From NCBI GenBank assembly GCA_023376005.1, contig CM042147.1, positions 119,897,287 to 119,961,286 on the forward strand: a DNA stretch of 64,000 nt, read 5' to 3'. Of the stretch, positions 30,035 through 40,900 are shown piece after piece. The notes beneath the pieces were generated by a model. The model saw nothing but the letters and a program-made list of their open reading frames with translations. It searched no databases and was not told the origin of the DNA. The position numbers were made by a program, and so were the translations under genes. How positions within the stretch are numbered: the first letter of the stretch is position 1; each line of letters begins with the position of its first letter. The stretch is from Doryteuthis pealeii. Taxonomy: Eukaryota > Mollusca > Cephalopoda > Myopsida > Loliginidae.

Positions 30035-30361
30035 AATTCTTCTTCTTCTTCTTCTTCTTCTTCTTCTTCTTCTTCTTCTTCTTCTTCTTCTTCTAATCCC
30101 TTTCGTTCTTCTTTTTCTTCTTCTTGTTCTTGTTCTTGTTCTTGTTCTTTCTTCTTCTTTCTTTCTTCTTCTTGTTCTTCTTCTTCTTCTTCTTCTTCTT
30201 CTTCTTCTTCTTCTTCTCCCTTTCCTCCTTCTTGTTCTTGTTCTTCTTCTTCTTCTTCTCCCTTTCCCTCTTCTTCTTCTTCTTCTTCTCCCTTTCCTTC
30301 TTCTTCTTCTACTTCTTCTATTCTCCCTTTCCTTCTTCTTCTTCTTCGTCTTCTTCTTCTT

Positions 30362-30392
<31 letters not shown>

Positions 30393-30476
30393 TCCCTTTC
30401 CTTCTTTTTCTTCTTCTATACTCCCCTTTCTTCTTCTTCTTCTTCTTCTTCTTCTTCTTCTTCTTCTTCTTCTTCT
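30035..30476. repeat. Long (TTC)n/(CTT)n tract with variants
   Basis: About 440 bp of almost pure pyrimidine on this strand. TTCTTC is interrupted by TTG (30125-30150), CCCTTTCC and TTTTATTCCC blocks. The large leucine/phenylalanine/serine frames here are translated microsatellite, not genes. Confidence 0.95.
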
Positions 30477-30774
30477 TTTATTCCCACTTTCCTCCTCCAC
30501 CTTCTTCTTTTTCTTTCTTCTTTCATTTGGTGCCAGTGTCATTCATACGTTAAAGATTAAATTCAAGGCTTACGCAACTCTAACTGCTCTGAGCAGCTCT
30601 TACCCCCCCACACACACACACACTTGTCCCCACTCACTTCAAATTAGTACCCTCAATCGTAAAGGAGAGTAAGAGTCTCCAATCATGCCTGAGGCAAAAC
30701 GCCGAATGTACTAAAGTATAGAGAGGCTGGTGCTCGTTCCCAGATTTAAAAAAACAAATTTCAAATGCTAGATT

Positions 30775-30875
30775 TTTCTAGGCATGAAGATTCTTCATGC
30801 CTAGAAAAATTGAGCCGAATTTCTGAGCAGAGAGGTTTTTAATTGAAGAACCTCTCTGAAATTCGGCTCAACACA
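30775..30875. repeat. Two short perfect hairpins
   Basis: TTTTTCTAGGCATGAAGA with TCTTCATGCCTAGAAAAA, immediately followed by TGAGCCGAATTTC and AGAGAGGTT with its inverse AACCTCTCTGAAATTCGGCT. Compact neighbouring hairpins of unknown origin. Confidence 0.8.
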
Positions 30876-30899
30876 ATCACTCTATGATAATTTATTCTC

Positions 30900-31860
30900 G
30901 TCTGGTCATTGTTTATTTGTGAGTACTAGGTATAACCAATTTTCCCTGTAAAATCTAATCCTCCCCCTATATTTAACACAATGAAACTTGCATAAAGGTT
31001 AATATTATCTTGAAAATATTTTTGTCCAAAGAAGAAGCATTAAAAGAACTACTGATGATTTTTAAACATTCTTTTCAGAAATATTTCGGAAATAATGAAA
31101 ATTATAAAGGAAAAACAATGTTTACATTTTTGTACCGTTAAATCAATTGAAATTTAATGTAGCCAAAAACAAGTTATGACTAAAGGCTTTTTTTTTTTTA
31201 ATTCTATGAAAAATAAATTAATAGTTCGATTTTCACGAAAATTTCGAATAATTGCTTACCTTTTGATGAAAATATATCTGAAATAGCTTTTCCTAAAATA
31301 TATTAGGGGAAATATTTTTACTAGGTCTATCTCCCCTTATTTTATTTTATGAAATATGAAAAAATTGACCGACAAAAAACTATTTTTACTTTTTTTCTAT
31401 AAAGATAAGAGTCTGAATAATTATATCAGAAGATTTTTATAAGTTTCTATGCCAGAGTTTTTTTTAGTAAAAGAACAATGAATACAGAATTCTGCTAAAA
31501 AATATCAATAAAGAAACTGACCGTGTTGTAAAAAAACGAACTGCTTTACTTATTTTTTAAGATAATTTTTCCCCAATCGGATAATTTGATTTTTGATTTA
31601 ACTGTTTTTCTTTGTAACAAGTCTTTATGTTCGTTATTTCTTTTTTGCGAGATTTTAAAAAAATACAGTTAAAAAATATTTACTTTCTTCCTTCAATATG
31701 GCCTAAACTTATCACGTAACGTATTTTGGTGGTACCTAATAAGTATTCAAATAACGTGGACTTGTGCCAGGTTAAGTTAAGCTTACTTGATAGTTGTCTT
31801 TTTTTTCTTTGTAAACATTCAAGAACTATTTTCCTTTTTCATTACAAACAAATATGGACC
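30900..31860. other. Unassigned AT-rich sequence
   Basis: About 950 bp with no supported gene or recognised repeat, one of the longer repeat-free stretches. Confidence 0.4.
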
Positions 31861-31862
31861 AA

Positions 31863-32135
31863 TATATATATATTTACCAACCTCTCCGCACGAACAGGAT
31901 GTGACACAATGTCAATTACTTAAGCGGAGTTTAACGGGTTGGATTCAGAGCTTTCCTTCTCCTAGGCTGGTTACTTAGCCATGGTTAAAGAGCCCAGTCT
32001 GTCCTGCTATTTGCCCATAGCTGGAGGGAGAGTAGGATTCATACCTTTCCCAGGGGTATTAGCGCTAAGTGAAATGCAATTACCATGTCCAGGATTTGAA
32101 CTCAGGGCGACGAGTCCATTTCCCATGAACCAATA
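31863..32135 (-). repeat. SINE family A, full length
   Basis: Reverse complement from TTTACCAACCTCTCCGCACG to GGATTTGAACTCAGGGCGAC and CCATTTCCCAT. Preceded by a short (AT)n. Confidence 0.87.
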
Positions 32136-32139
32136 TATA

Positions 32140-32260
32140 TGTGAGGGGTTCGTACCGTAATGGTCAAGGTCGAACGAAATGGACACGGTTACCCCGAGTT
32201 CAACTCTTGGACGGGGCAGCTTGCATTTCTATATTTGGGAAAGGTCTCAATACAACTGTT
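32140..32260 (+). repeat. SINE family A, head only
   Basis: GGTTCGTACCGTAATGGTCA and CGAGTTCAACTCTTGGACGG, then the body is lost after TTTGGGAAAGGTC. Confidence 0.7.
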
Positions 32261-32284
32261 CTTCCTCCTCTTGTATACTCTCTT

Positions 32285-32745
32285 TACTTCTATTTTTCTT
32301 CTGTTCATCTTTGGTATCTTCTTCTAGCGTCTGGACTTCGTCTTGGGACTTCGTGTCTGGTCTTCCATTGGGGATTTCTCTTTATCAGAAGCCCTGTGTC
32401 ATTGGTAGTTTTTAGATAATAACCCAAGACTTCGATTTGCTTTAGATCATATTTTATTCCGAAATCCCCACTAGACTACCTGCGCAGATTGAGTCGGCCG
32501 TGCGCTTAACACGACTTACCACCTTCGTGGTTTGGCCGATACTGAACTAAACTCTCTTTCTAACCTAAACCGGAAGAGGGTCTTCTCCACCGATTCTCAC
32601 GGTATCCCCCAGAAGGAGGATCAGACTGAGGTCAAGCCGAGTCACTCAATCCTTCAAGGCCGCCGGCTGCAGCTTATAACAGCCATTTTGGTTTCTACAC
32701 TAATGTAAATAAGTGTTAGGGTACTAACAATTATGTAACACTCAA
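32285..32745 (-). repeat. Solo-LTR-like repeat, family E, first copy
   Basis: Shares with 50950-51410, in the same order, TCTGGTCTTC, TTATCAGAAGCCCTGTGTCA, CAAGACTTCGATTT, TTTATTC..AAATCCCCA, TAAACCGGAAG and TGATTTCTACACTA-like blocks. On the minus strand it begins TGTTACATAATTGTTAG, as an LTR should. No internal region lies between the copies, so these look like solo LTRs. Confidence 0.6.
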
Positions 32746-32749
32746 GCTG

Positions 32750-32895
32750 TGTGCAAATAGTCGGAAAGACGTCAATTATGATATGGCAACCTGTCTAGGA
32801 GAATGAAAACGAAAAAATGTAAACTTGTTAAACTCCGCTTAAAAATTGACCTTGTGTCGCGTCCTACTCGTGGCGGAGGGGTTGGATAAATACAT
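32750..32895 (+). repeat. SINE family A, 3' part
   Basis: GGCAACCTGTCTAGGAGAAT, TTAAACTCCGCTTAAAAATT and TGGCGGAGGGGTTGGATAAA. Confidence 0.72.
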
Positions 32896-32904
32896 ACATA
32901 CATA

Positions 32905-33040
32905 AGAATCACAAAAGCTGACATCACACTCAAAGCAGGAATTTATAAAATAGCTTGTAAACAATGCACGAAAAGATAAATCGATGAAACTTTCAGAAAA
33001 GAACTCTTTCTCGCCAATTGGTCCTTTCGATCATCGCCCT
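32905..33040 (+). pseudogene. Penelope-like element GIY-YIG endonuclease fragment
   Basis: The frame reads TKADITLKAGIYKIACKQC, TKR, a stop, IDETFRKELFLANWSFRS. GIYKIxCxxC, then a YIG-type position (here stop-ID) and ET-R, is the N-terminal signature of the GIY-YIG endonuclease at the C-terminus of Penelope-like retroelements. It has a premature stop and the reverse transcriptase is absent, so it is dead. A family 6 hammerhead follows within about 20 bp. Confidence 0.68.
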
Positions 33041-33098
33041 TGTAAATTTTTGATCTGATGATCGCATGGGTAAGAAACTGATTTGTCACCAAGCGTTG
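33041..33098 (+). ncRNA. Hammerhead motif, family 6, third copy
   Basis: The plus strand reads CUGAUGA, UCGC-AUGG-GUAA, GAAA, CUGAUUUGU, C17, ACC, AAGC, GUUG. The core is intact. Helix II has one C-A mismatch out of four and helix I is weak near the core. It lies just after the GIY-YIG fragment, linking this ribozyme family to a Penelope-like element. Confidence 0.65.
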
Positions 33099-33114
33099 TA
33101 TTTTGTCTACGCTT

Positions 33115-33118
<4 letters not shown>

Positions 33119-33169
<51 letters not shown>
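33119..33169. repeat. (AT)n microsatellite
   Basis: An AT run of about 25 units. Confidence 0.95.
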
Positions 33170-33780
33170 TAGCAAATATATGCACCTTCCGGGTGTAAGT
33201 ATTTAAGTTTTAATGTAATGAAATGTTATATTAAATTAGAAAGACTAATGAAACTAAATATGAATGCAGATAAAAGGATTTGAAACAGAGGAGGGGTGTA
33301 AAATCGAAAAGTAGAACAACTGAAACTTACTCTTCCATCATTCCAATCATTCATTGCTAAATTTTCCTAATTTAACTATTCAGTTAAAATAGGAAGTAAA
33401 GAATAAAATGACAGTTATTTCTTCTTGTTGATGGATTTCTTTTAAGATTTATCCCCGAGATTTTTGTTCATATTCATTAAGATAAAACCAAACAATTAGA
33501 AATCAATAATACTAAGCACATATTTATTAAAATCAAATTTTTTATATCAATATACAAATTAGCCTTCTCGTTCACACTGTAAACCACTATTTTGTTGTAT
33601 ATATAAATACAATTGCATATTATTAGTATGTACATATGGCCAACAGTATTAATAATGTGATACCATCTTATTAATAATTGAGGTTTAAATAAAAGTAAAA
33701 TCATAGAGAAAGCGACGTAAATAACTAAGGGAATTGTGACTTGAGTAGTGATAGAGTTTCGGTTACAGACAGAAAAATAC
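33170..33780 (-). repeat. Helitron-like non-autonomous repeat, first copy
   Basis: Reverse-complement match over about 570 bp to 56600-57180: GGTTACAGACAGA, CCTAATTTAACTATT, AAAACCAAACAATTAGAAAT, GTTCACACTGTAAACCACTA. One end is ACTAGCAAATATATGCACC, TTCCGGGTG, resembling the CTAGC...CCCGG end of Helitron/Helentron elements. Non-coding. The class is inference; the two-copy repeat is observed. Confidence 0.65.
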
Positions 33781-33798
33781 ACAATCTACATTATAATA

Positions 33799-33799
<1 letters not shown>

Positions 33800-33844
<45 letters not shown>

Positions 33845-33866
33845 TCATCATCATCATCATCATCAT
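33800..33866. repeat. (AT)n then (ATC)n microsatellite
   Basis: The (ATC)n part is the 3' tail of the minus-strand LINE that follows. Confidence 0.9.
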
Positions 33867-34656
33867 GTCGTGCAGGCAGCACGGATATCCATGACAATCT
33901 CTCGCCAACCTTCCCCATCATTCATCGCCACAGGGAGTTCTTCTTCGCTGCAGCCAGCATCTTTACATAGCTGGTCGATATAGGTCCTTGCTGGGCGGCC
34001 CACACTGGCATGTCCATGTGTTGGCTTCCACAGGAGAACATCACTTATGAGTTCATCCTTGCTTCTCCAGCATTGCCCTGCATGCCTAGTCCGTCTCACT
34101 CGGATAGTCTGTGAGATAGGGGGCAGGTGACCATACAGCTGCTCCCTTGTGGGATGCTGTTTCCACGACTTGTTCAGAACTGCTCGCAGCATTCTTGTGC
34201 AGCTCCCATCTAGCTTATTCTCGAGGCGCCTCGTTAGGGTCCAGGTAGTGCAGCCATACAGCAGTACTGATATGACTACAGCCTGGAAGAGATGTCGCTT
34301 TAGCTTGTCAGTGAGATCAGACTTCCATATGACAGACAATTTGTTTGTGGCCATCCATGCCTTTCCTATTCGTGTGTTAATATCGTTATCTGTGGATGAG
34401 ATATTACTACCCAGGTACGTGAATTGTTCTACTGGCTTAAGGGGCTTACCGTCTAACGTGGAGATGTCTCCTTTCTTTCTGAAGCTCATGAACTCTGTTT
34501 TGGCAGAGTTCACATGCAGGCCGATGCTTTTTGCTGCCTCCTCCAGGCTATGCAGTAGTGTCTCAGCCTGTGCCGGTGTATCTGCAAGAAGTGCGAGGTC
34601 ATCAGCATAGTCTGCATCTGTGACTGTTTGTGCAGGATATCTCCTGCTTCTTTACA
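33842..34656 (-). pseudogene. RTE-like LINE, reverse transcriptase C-terminal part
   Basis: The minus-strand frame is open from about 34656 to the stop at 33863. It reads TDADYADDLALLADTPAQAE (the YADD catalytic box), NSAKTEFMSF, EQFTYLGSNISSTDNDINTR, VLLYGCTTWTL, RMLRAVLNKSWKQHPTREQL, VRRTRHAGQCWRSKDELISD and VGRPARTYIDQL. The last blocks form the thumb and C-terminal region. It ends in TGA repeats that double as the stop. The upstream RT palm and endonuclease are missing, so it is 5'-truncated but otherwise uninterrupted, implying a fairly recent insertion. Confidence 0.85.
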
Positions 34657-34913
34657 TTGACTTCCCTTAAAAAAGGCAGAAATTCTTCTGTAATGTCATC
34701 TTTTGCTCATAAACATAATCAGTAAGAACTAGTGAATGCTGGGATGGCGGCGAACTAACAAGCAGGATGTGAGTGTGGGTTGCAAACGTAACACGCCAAT
34801 TTTACCACAGAAATATTCATAGCTCCCTTGCCGCCACAGCCGCCACTTGAATCAGCGACCACCGATAAGATGCAATTGCTAACTGTGGTCAAATCTACTT
34901 CTTTATTTATTTT

Positions 34914-34916
34914 TTG

Positions 34917-34957
<41 letters not shown>

Positions 34958-35001
34958 ATTTCTTTATTTATTTCTACTATTTCTTTGTCTCCCTTCTCTC
35001 T

Positions 35002-35063
<62 letters not shown>
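34914..35063. repeat. (CT)n, (AT)n, (GT)n microsatellites
   Basis: CT at 34914-34957; AT then GT at 35004-35063. Confidence 0.93.
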
Positions 35064-35065
<2 letters not shown>

Positions 35066-35124
35066 GAAAAAAATGAATAGAGGAAAGAAAGTATAGAATG
35101 GATAATATGAGATATTTTAATCAA

Positions 35125-35290
35125 TTTTACTTACACGTGTTTCGGTCAGGAGTTTATCCATGTGTACATTATTCAAACTATTATTATTTTTAAATAACCA
35201 AATGAAATTAAAATAATAATAATAGAAAAAATGTAGAAATGTTCCGCCACAAAGAAAATTCGGCCTTTATCAGAGTAAATCCTTAAATGA
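35125..35290 (-). ncRNA. Two decayed hammerhead-like motifs in direct orientation
   Basis: On the minus strand, 35255-35280 gives UUUACU, CUGAUAA, AGGCC, GAA. 35130-35160 gives ACUC, CUGA, CC, GAAA, CACGUGU, A, AGUAAA. Each keeps a different part of one ribozyme: intact outer helix UUUACU/AGUAAA, partial core, GAAA and the ACACGUGU palindrome. Neither is complete. Confidence 0.45.
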
Positions 35291-35344
35291 AAAAATGGTA
35301 TTTATTCATTTTTTCAACATACAGTCGGATTCACTTCCAGTTTC

Positions 35345-35736
<392 letters not shown>

Positions 35737-35990
35737 GCCGGGTTAGCTCAGTCGGTAGAGCGTTCGGCTAGAAACCTCCAAGTTCGATACCCGCCCTTGC
35801 CAACTCAGCGTATGAGTAGCACAGGGATCTGTGCGGTAAAGTAAGGAGCTGATGCTAGGTGTGGCACTCCACCTCAGACGCTAAAATAATCCCCTTGGTC
35901 TAGCGCTAGTGAAAATGGGATAGACTCCCTTGCTGTATGGCTAATACTGACATTAGGCCGCCCGACGACTTTACTTTACTTTATATAAAT
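35737..35990 (+). repeat. SINE family B, full length
   Basis: GGGCCGGGTTAGCTCAGTCG to the TTTACTTTACTTTAT tail, inserted directly after a (GATA)n run. The head lacks about nine bases between AAACC and TCCAAGTTCG. Confidence 0.88.
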
Positions 35991-35999
35991 ATAAATGTA

Positions 36000-36199
36000 A
36001 GGTAATCCATACTGTATGCTCTTGTAGGTGCACACATATACTCATACAAAGATTTTTATAAATCCCTAAAAAGAGCTCAATGTATAATAATCATTATATA
36101 TATATATATGAGGAAAAGGGGGTTGGAATGAATCCGACAGAATGAGGTAAAATAAGGAATGTCTGAGTTTTGTTCTTTTATTCCTTATTTTACCTCATA

Positions 36200-36250
<51 letters not shown>

Positions 36251-36265
36251 ATATATATATGTGTA
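36000..36265 (+). repeat. Penelope-type tail pieces and microsatellites
   Basis: AAGAGCTCAATGTATAA is the inverse of the TATACATTGAGCTCT block near 60035. 36115-36200 has GAGGTAAAATAAGGAATG and its inverse CATTCCTTATTTTACCTC-like sequence, an inverted repeat as in the element at 60218. It ends in (AT)n(GT)n. Confidence 0.55.
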
Positions 36266-36505
36266 TAATTGGCTACAAACCTGAACATAGACCTATATAC
36301 ACTGCTTATGATCATAATTGAAGAATATTTCTTTTCGTTGCTTTATTTTCTAAAAACAAATCTCGGTACGCAAATAGCCTTGAGAAACAGACGCCATTAC
36401 AGACCTTTTTTCCCCCTTTTTGACATATCTAAATTAAGAATGAGTTGAATCGTGGGACTTGAAAGTTATTTTTTTTCCAAGCGAATATTTATTGTAATCA
36501 TTTGA

Positions 36506-36509
<4 letters not shown>

Positions 36510-36564
<55 letters not shown>

Positions 36565-36698
36565 ATCTCTCTCTCTCTTCTGAACTCATCTTAGTTCTTT
36601 CTGTCTGTCATTAACATTGAAAAAATTCACTGGCAGAAAAACAATCTTTTTTATACGCTTGTTAATCTACGGAATAGCTTCATAATAAACCAAAATAC

Positions 36699-36790
<92 letters not shown>
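36510..36790. repeat. (CT)n and (AT)n(GT)n microsatellites
   Basis: CT at 36510-36548 and AT then GT at 36703-36786. Confidence 0.93.
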
Positions 36791-36955
36791 ATTACACGTT
36801 AGTTCAAGATTATTCGCGTTGTGTTCATGTGAGGAGTAAACAAACAAAAAAATTAAATTGCATGTAAGGTTTAACTGGATATGAATTTGTTGACATGCGT
36901 GAGGTACGATTGGTGCATAGAATAAGGAAGGATTGATGCAAAATGGGAGATGTTG

Positions 36956-36958
<3 letters not shown>

Positions 36959-37009
<51 letters not shown>
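36959..37009. repeat. (AT)n microsatellite
   Basis: An AT run of about 25 units. Confidence 0.95.
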
Positions 37010-37010
<1 letters not shown>

Positions 37011-37129
37011 GATTAAAATCAAATGGTTTTAAAATACGGATTGTTTAAAATATACTGACTCGAGTTTCTCACAATAGCGCTATTGCAAGAAACTAGAGTT
37101 GGTATTTCTTTGAATGTTTGAGATGAGGC

Positions 37130-37290
37130 TTGAAGATTAGTATTATATTTGCGGTTATTTTATTCGGGACTAATGTCACCATTACTTCATTGTATTTGTA
37201 CAATGTTTCGGCCGATATACCCTCACGGCATTCTTTCAGGGTATTTCTGTTGGACTCGGGGAACCGTTCATTTCGAAACCGTCGGGAATA
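37130..37290 (-). repeat. Penelope-type terminal segment, family 7, with damaged hammerhead
   Basis: The minus strand at 37198-37243 gives UACC-CUGAAAGA, AUGCCG ... CGGCC, GAAA, CAU, U, GUA. An extra A in the core (CUGAAAGA) and changes in helix II make it non-canonical, but helix III palindrome ACAU/AUGU-type pairing and the CCGAGUCC block identify the family. Confidence 0.6.
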
Positions 37291-37669
37291 TTTTCTTGTG
37301 TCTCTGGGAGCCCAATCCGGAAACTTTGAAAAAACCTAACCCTTTATTTTTATTCTAACGGGGTATCCTGTCGTCATTCGCTACCATAGGGCTGGGGTAT
37401 ATGTTGTGTTAAATTATATTATTTTTGCTCTAACTGCTTTCACCTCAGGCATTGAACTCGGGAACACCTGAGATAACCTGTCACTTAGAACTGGCTTAAC
37501 TCTAACTGCCTAATCTCACCCATCGGCCATGTGTCCATATTCATTGAGTGTGAATTTTGGGGAACTTATAAAGCCTTGAATTTGGCTAGAATTCTCAACC
37601 TATTTTACTAATGTATGATTTTTTACCTAGACTCATATTGTGTGTGTGTTTTTTTTTTTTTGTTTTTTT

Positions 37670-37765
37670 TTAAAGAAGGCCTGGAGGTAATATCGGACCG
37701 AAACGTTGTACAAATAAACCAATGACGATGGGAGACAATATCCGAATAAGCAATTAATACTAGGG
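37670..37765 (+). repeat. Penelope-type terminal segment, family 7, truncated
   Basis: AAGAAGGCCTGGAGGTAATA, TCGGACCGAAACGTTGTACA and CCAATGACGATGGGAGACAA. The first half of the ribozyme core is replaced by a poly-T run at 37652-37671, so only the 3' half survives. Confidence 0.6.
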
Positions 37766-37956
37766 TTGGTATATATTTTAAACAATCCGTATTTAAACTT
37801 TAAAACCATTTATTTTTAATTCTTCATTTCGCTCTTTATATTGAGCTCTTTTAATCAATTTTTAGTGAAAGATATCCAGAAGTAAAATAAGATTGTATAC
37901 TTATTTGTGGATTTAATGGTAACTGGGGTATAACACACACAACCACACAACAATCA

Positions 37957-38080
37957 TATATATATATATATCATATAACATATTGTTTGTGTGTGTATGT
38001 GCGTGCACGCGTAGCGCGCGTGCGTGTGTGTGTGTGTGTGTGTGTGTAAGAGGTAGTTGAAGAGAGAGAGAGAGAGAGCG
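37957..38080. repeat. (AT)n, (GT)n, (GA)n microsatellites
   Basis: Runs with a CGCGTAGCGCGCG interruption, a Z-DNA-prone purine-pyrimidine alternation. Confidence 0.9.
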
Positions 38081-38089
38081 AACAACTAC

Positions 38090-38610
38090 ACCGCACCCGG
38101 GTCGCAATGGACCAGAGGGAACGTTAATCCTGCGGCGCTGTGTGATTCCTCACTGACCAATGTGGGGAGTCCCTCGACATGCACGTGAGTCATCGGTTCG
38201 TCCTGGGTGGAAGATGACAATAAAGGAAAGCAAACAAGCCGGATGTGAGGGGTTTTCAAAACAAAAATCCCTAAGAGAAATTGACATGTCCCGTTATGCT
38301 GTCACTAGATGTTACATGACAGTTCCTAGGAACACATTCTCGTCTTTCTTTTTTTGCCTCTGTTGGAGCGCCGTCTGACTAAATGGCTGTCTGACACTGA
38401 AAGCAGTTGTATGTCAGTTGGATTCCTGCCATGCGAAAAAAAGGTGCACCCCCGTTGATTATTAATCGTTCTTGTTAAAGGTTTACGGAGCACGCGAGCA
38501 GTTGAATGTTAGCAAGGTAGGCATGGATAAAGTGTTTCCAGTCAATGATACAACGAGCAATGTGTGCAAACAAGCCTACTTTCAATGTAACAAAGATTCG
38601 ACGAGTTATA
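38090..38610. other. Unassigned sequence
   Basis: A less AT-rich stretch with a 72-codon frame at 38160-38378 that resembles no family I recognise. No RNA gene seen. Confidence 0.35.
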
Positions 38611-38611
38611 C

Positions 38612-39375
38612 GTAGCAAGATAGGAAAATAAGACACAGTGAAAAATATAGATTTTAAGTTGTGTAAGTCTACGTAATTAATTACCGCTCAAGAAAATATA
38701 GTGAAGATTCCGGAAACTAAAGAACAGTGCAACCAAACAATTTAGGTTAAAGGTTGTGTAGTCTACGTAATTATTACCTCAGAAAATATATGCTGACGCC
38801 ATATGGAAAATAAGAAAGTGAAAAAATTAGGCTTAACGTTGTCGTAGCTCACCGTAATTATTACCCGCAGATCATACGACTGAGATAGGAAAATAAGAAA
38901 GTGACAAAAATAGGTTAAGTTGTGTAGCTAACGATAAATTATTACCGTGAACAAACTAATAGTGAGATAAGGAAAATAAGAAGTTGAAAAAATTAGGTTA
39001 AGTTGTTGTAGTTACGTAATTATTAACCGCAGAAAAATCGTGAGATAGGACAAATAAGAAAAGCTCGAAAAAATTAGGTTCAGTTGTGTATCCTACGTCA
39101 TTTATTACCCGCCAGAAAATATGTGAGATAGGAAAACTAAGAATGTGGAAAAAATAGGTTAAGTGTCGTAGTCAACGTAATTATTACCCGCAGCAAACAT
39201 TGGTGAGATAGGAAAATAAGAAGTGAAAACATTAGGTTAAGTTTGTGTAGTCTACGTAATTATTAACCCGCAAGAAAATATAGTGAATAGGGAAAATATA
39301 GAAGTGGAAATAAAAGTTAGGTTAAGTTGTGTAGTCTGCACGCTATATATTTACCACAGCAAAAAATATAGTGAG
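38612..39375. repeat. Satellite-like tandem array, about 75-bp unit, ten copies
   Basis: The unit contains GATAGGAAAATAAGAAAGTG, AAAAAATTAGGTTAAG, TTGTGTAGTCTACGTAATTA and TTACCCGCAGAAAATATA. Copies differ mostly by one-base insertions and deletions rather than substitutions, giving unequal unit lengths. Non-coding. Confidence 0.9.
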
Positions 39376-39379
39376 ATGT

Positions 39380-40285
39380 TTGCATTCTCTTCTTTAGTTC
39401 TATTTGTTTGAGCTCGAATGGGGCTTAACTTTAAATTTACTGAGTTACGGAGTTATTCCTGTAATATTATTGGAAGAGAACACCTGTCTGGCCGCTCTGC
39501 ATACTACTGAACACGGGATTTCAACGAATGTCGTAGACGCTTCCAACGATTGTGTATTCTGTGCTGGCCATTAGAGGGCATGTGAGTCAAAACGTGTAAC
39601 AAGGATTAATATATAAACAAACAACAACTACACAGTGTTTGTAAACAAGACGTTAAGCTGCGGATGGAAGAAGGTGTGGTGAGAACTTCGCTTGCTACAC
39701 CACCTGGCTGCTAACTCGCCTAACCTTCTCTCTCGTTGTCGGATTCGGGGCTAACTACTGCTACCATGACCGATTATAACTACCCTCTAGGGCCCCGGGG
39801 TTTTCAGGGCTAACTATCTTGCCTATGTGTCTGCTCTGGAGTTTAGCTATAAATTTATTCATAAATCTTAGAAAATCTCATTCCCAAGTACCACTCATCT
39901 TCTCTCCGCGGACACACCAGATGGCAGTACTTAAATCGAGAACGCCGAGTCTATCGCATTCATCTATCCTGGAATTAATAGCATGAATATTTCAGACCTC
40001 TAAAATTCATTAGCAATTAAAATCTTTTTCTATAGCGATTTATTGCTCTATCTTACAGATTAAGGTCTTTTCGAAAGAGTAATTCTCATAAAAAATAGCC
40101 TATTTTGCTTTTTCAATACCAATAGAGTGGGTTGCATAGCATATCATCATACTAGGGTGCCTATCTCACCTTCTATGGTGGCTAACGTACTCTTAAACTT
40201 TAGCGGCCTACATCTTTGGACTTCGTAAAAGAAAGCTTCAACGCACCCCACCCTTTTACTTTATGCCTGGCTTTAAACTATTCTC
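39380..40285. other. Unassigned sequence
   Basis: No supported gene. GGGGCCCCGGGG-like GC patch near 39795 and an isolated GATGGCAGTACTTAAATCG block. Nothing here matches other repeats in the window. Confidence 0.35.
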
Positions 40286-40289
40286 TTCT

Positions 40290-40350
40290 TATTCATTTAT
40301 TTCATTTTATTTATCTTTCGACCCAGTTTTCGTCTTCATCAATAGATCAG
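40290..40350 (-). ncRNA. Decayed hammerhead-like motif, C3 to U
   Basis: The minus strand reads AUCUA, UUGAUGA, A-GAC-GAAAACUGG-GUC, GAAA, GAUAAAUAAAAU. Core, helix II (three pairs) and GAAA are present with the same C3-to-U change as at 9528, but no convincing helix I. Confidence 0.4.
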
Positions 40351-40499
40351 CAAATATATTTTATTGCCATTAATTTATTAAGTCCGGGGATTTTTGTGCC
40401 AGCCATCTTATAACGCATACTGGGCATAAAGTCGGTGGCACAAAAATCCCCACTTAGAAATTAGAAGCAGAGCCCAGCATTGACCCAAGTGAGACCATC

Positions 40500-40900
40500 C
40501 TATCGCAAACGCCAACTCGGATGGGTTGGCTTCACCACCATCCTCCGCATGCCCTGCAGGACAGACTCCCGGCACGTAAACTAAAACTACATAGTGAACT
40601 CACGGATAGGACGCGGAGGACAGAACGCCACACCCAAAAGCGGTTCAACCATAAGACACGTGGAAGAAATGTAACATCACACACCTTCAAAGTGTAAAGA
40701 TCTGGCCTCAACCAGACCGGGTTGGCGGTGACGCAACGCACGCAGGAGGTAAACAGCCCAATAATGAGATAAACAGGACTGCGGAGCGACGACGTCTTGT
40801 AGATGGGAATTTCCCCTGCAATGTGTGTGACCGTATCTGCAAGTCCAGAATAGGACTAATGAGCCACCATAGGGTCCACAAATGAAGACATAGAGTGACG
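40500..40900 (+). pseudogene. LINE (CR1/jockey-like) C-terminal fragment with zinc finger
   Basis: The first frame reads MGWLHHHPPHALQDRLPARK, then LKLHSELTDRTRRTERHTQK RFNHK, the region after the reverse transcriptase. A shifted frame near 40810-40886 reads NFPCNVCDRICKSRIGLMSH HRVHK and stops. CxxC...IGLxSHxRxH is the C-terminal C2H2-type finger of this LINE group. At least two frame breaks and a stop after FKV make it a pseudogene. Confidence 0.75.

Noticed and set aside
30009..30672. Two long frames (about 180 codons) rich in leucine, phenylalanine and serine
   Set aside because: They are translations of the (TTC)n tract in two phases; no codon bias or domain.
35737..35810. Candidate tRNA (TTAGCTCAGTCGGTAGAGCG with GTTCGATACC)
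   Set aside because: Same reason: SINE B head; no CCA-side acceptor stem closing the GGGCCGG start at the right distance, and the body is shared by about twelve copies.
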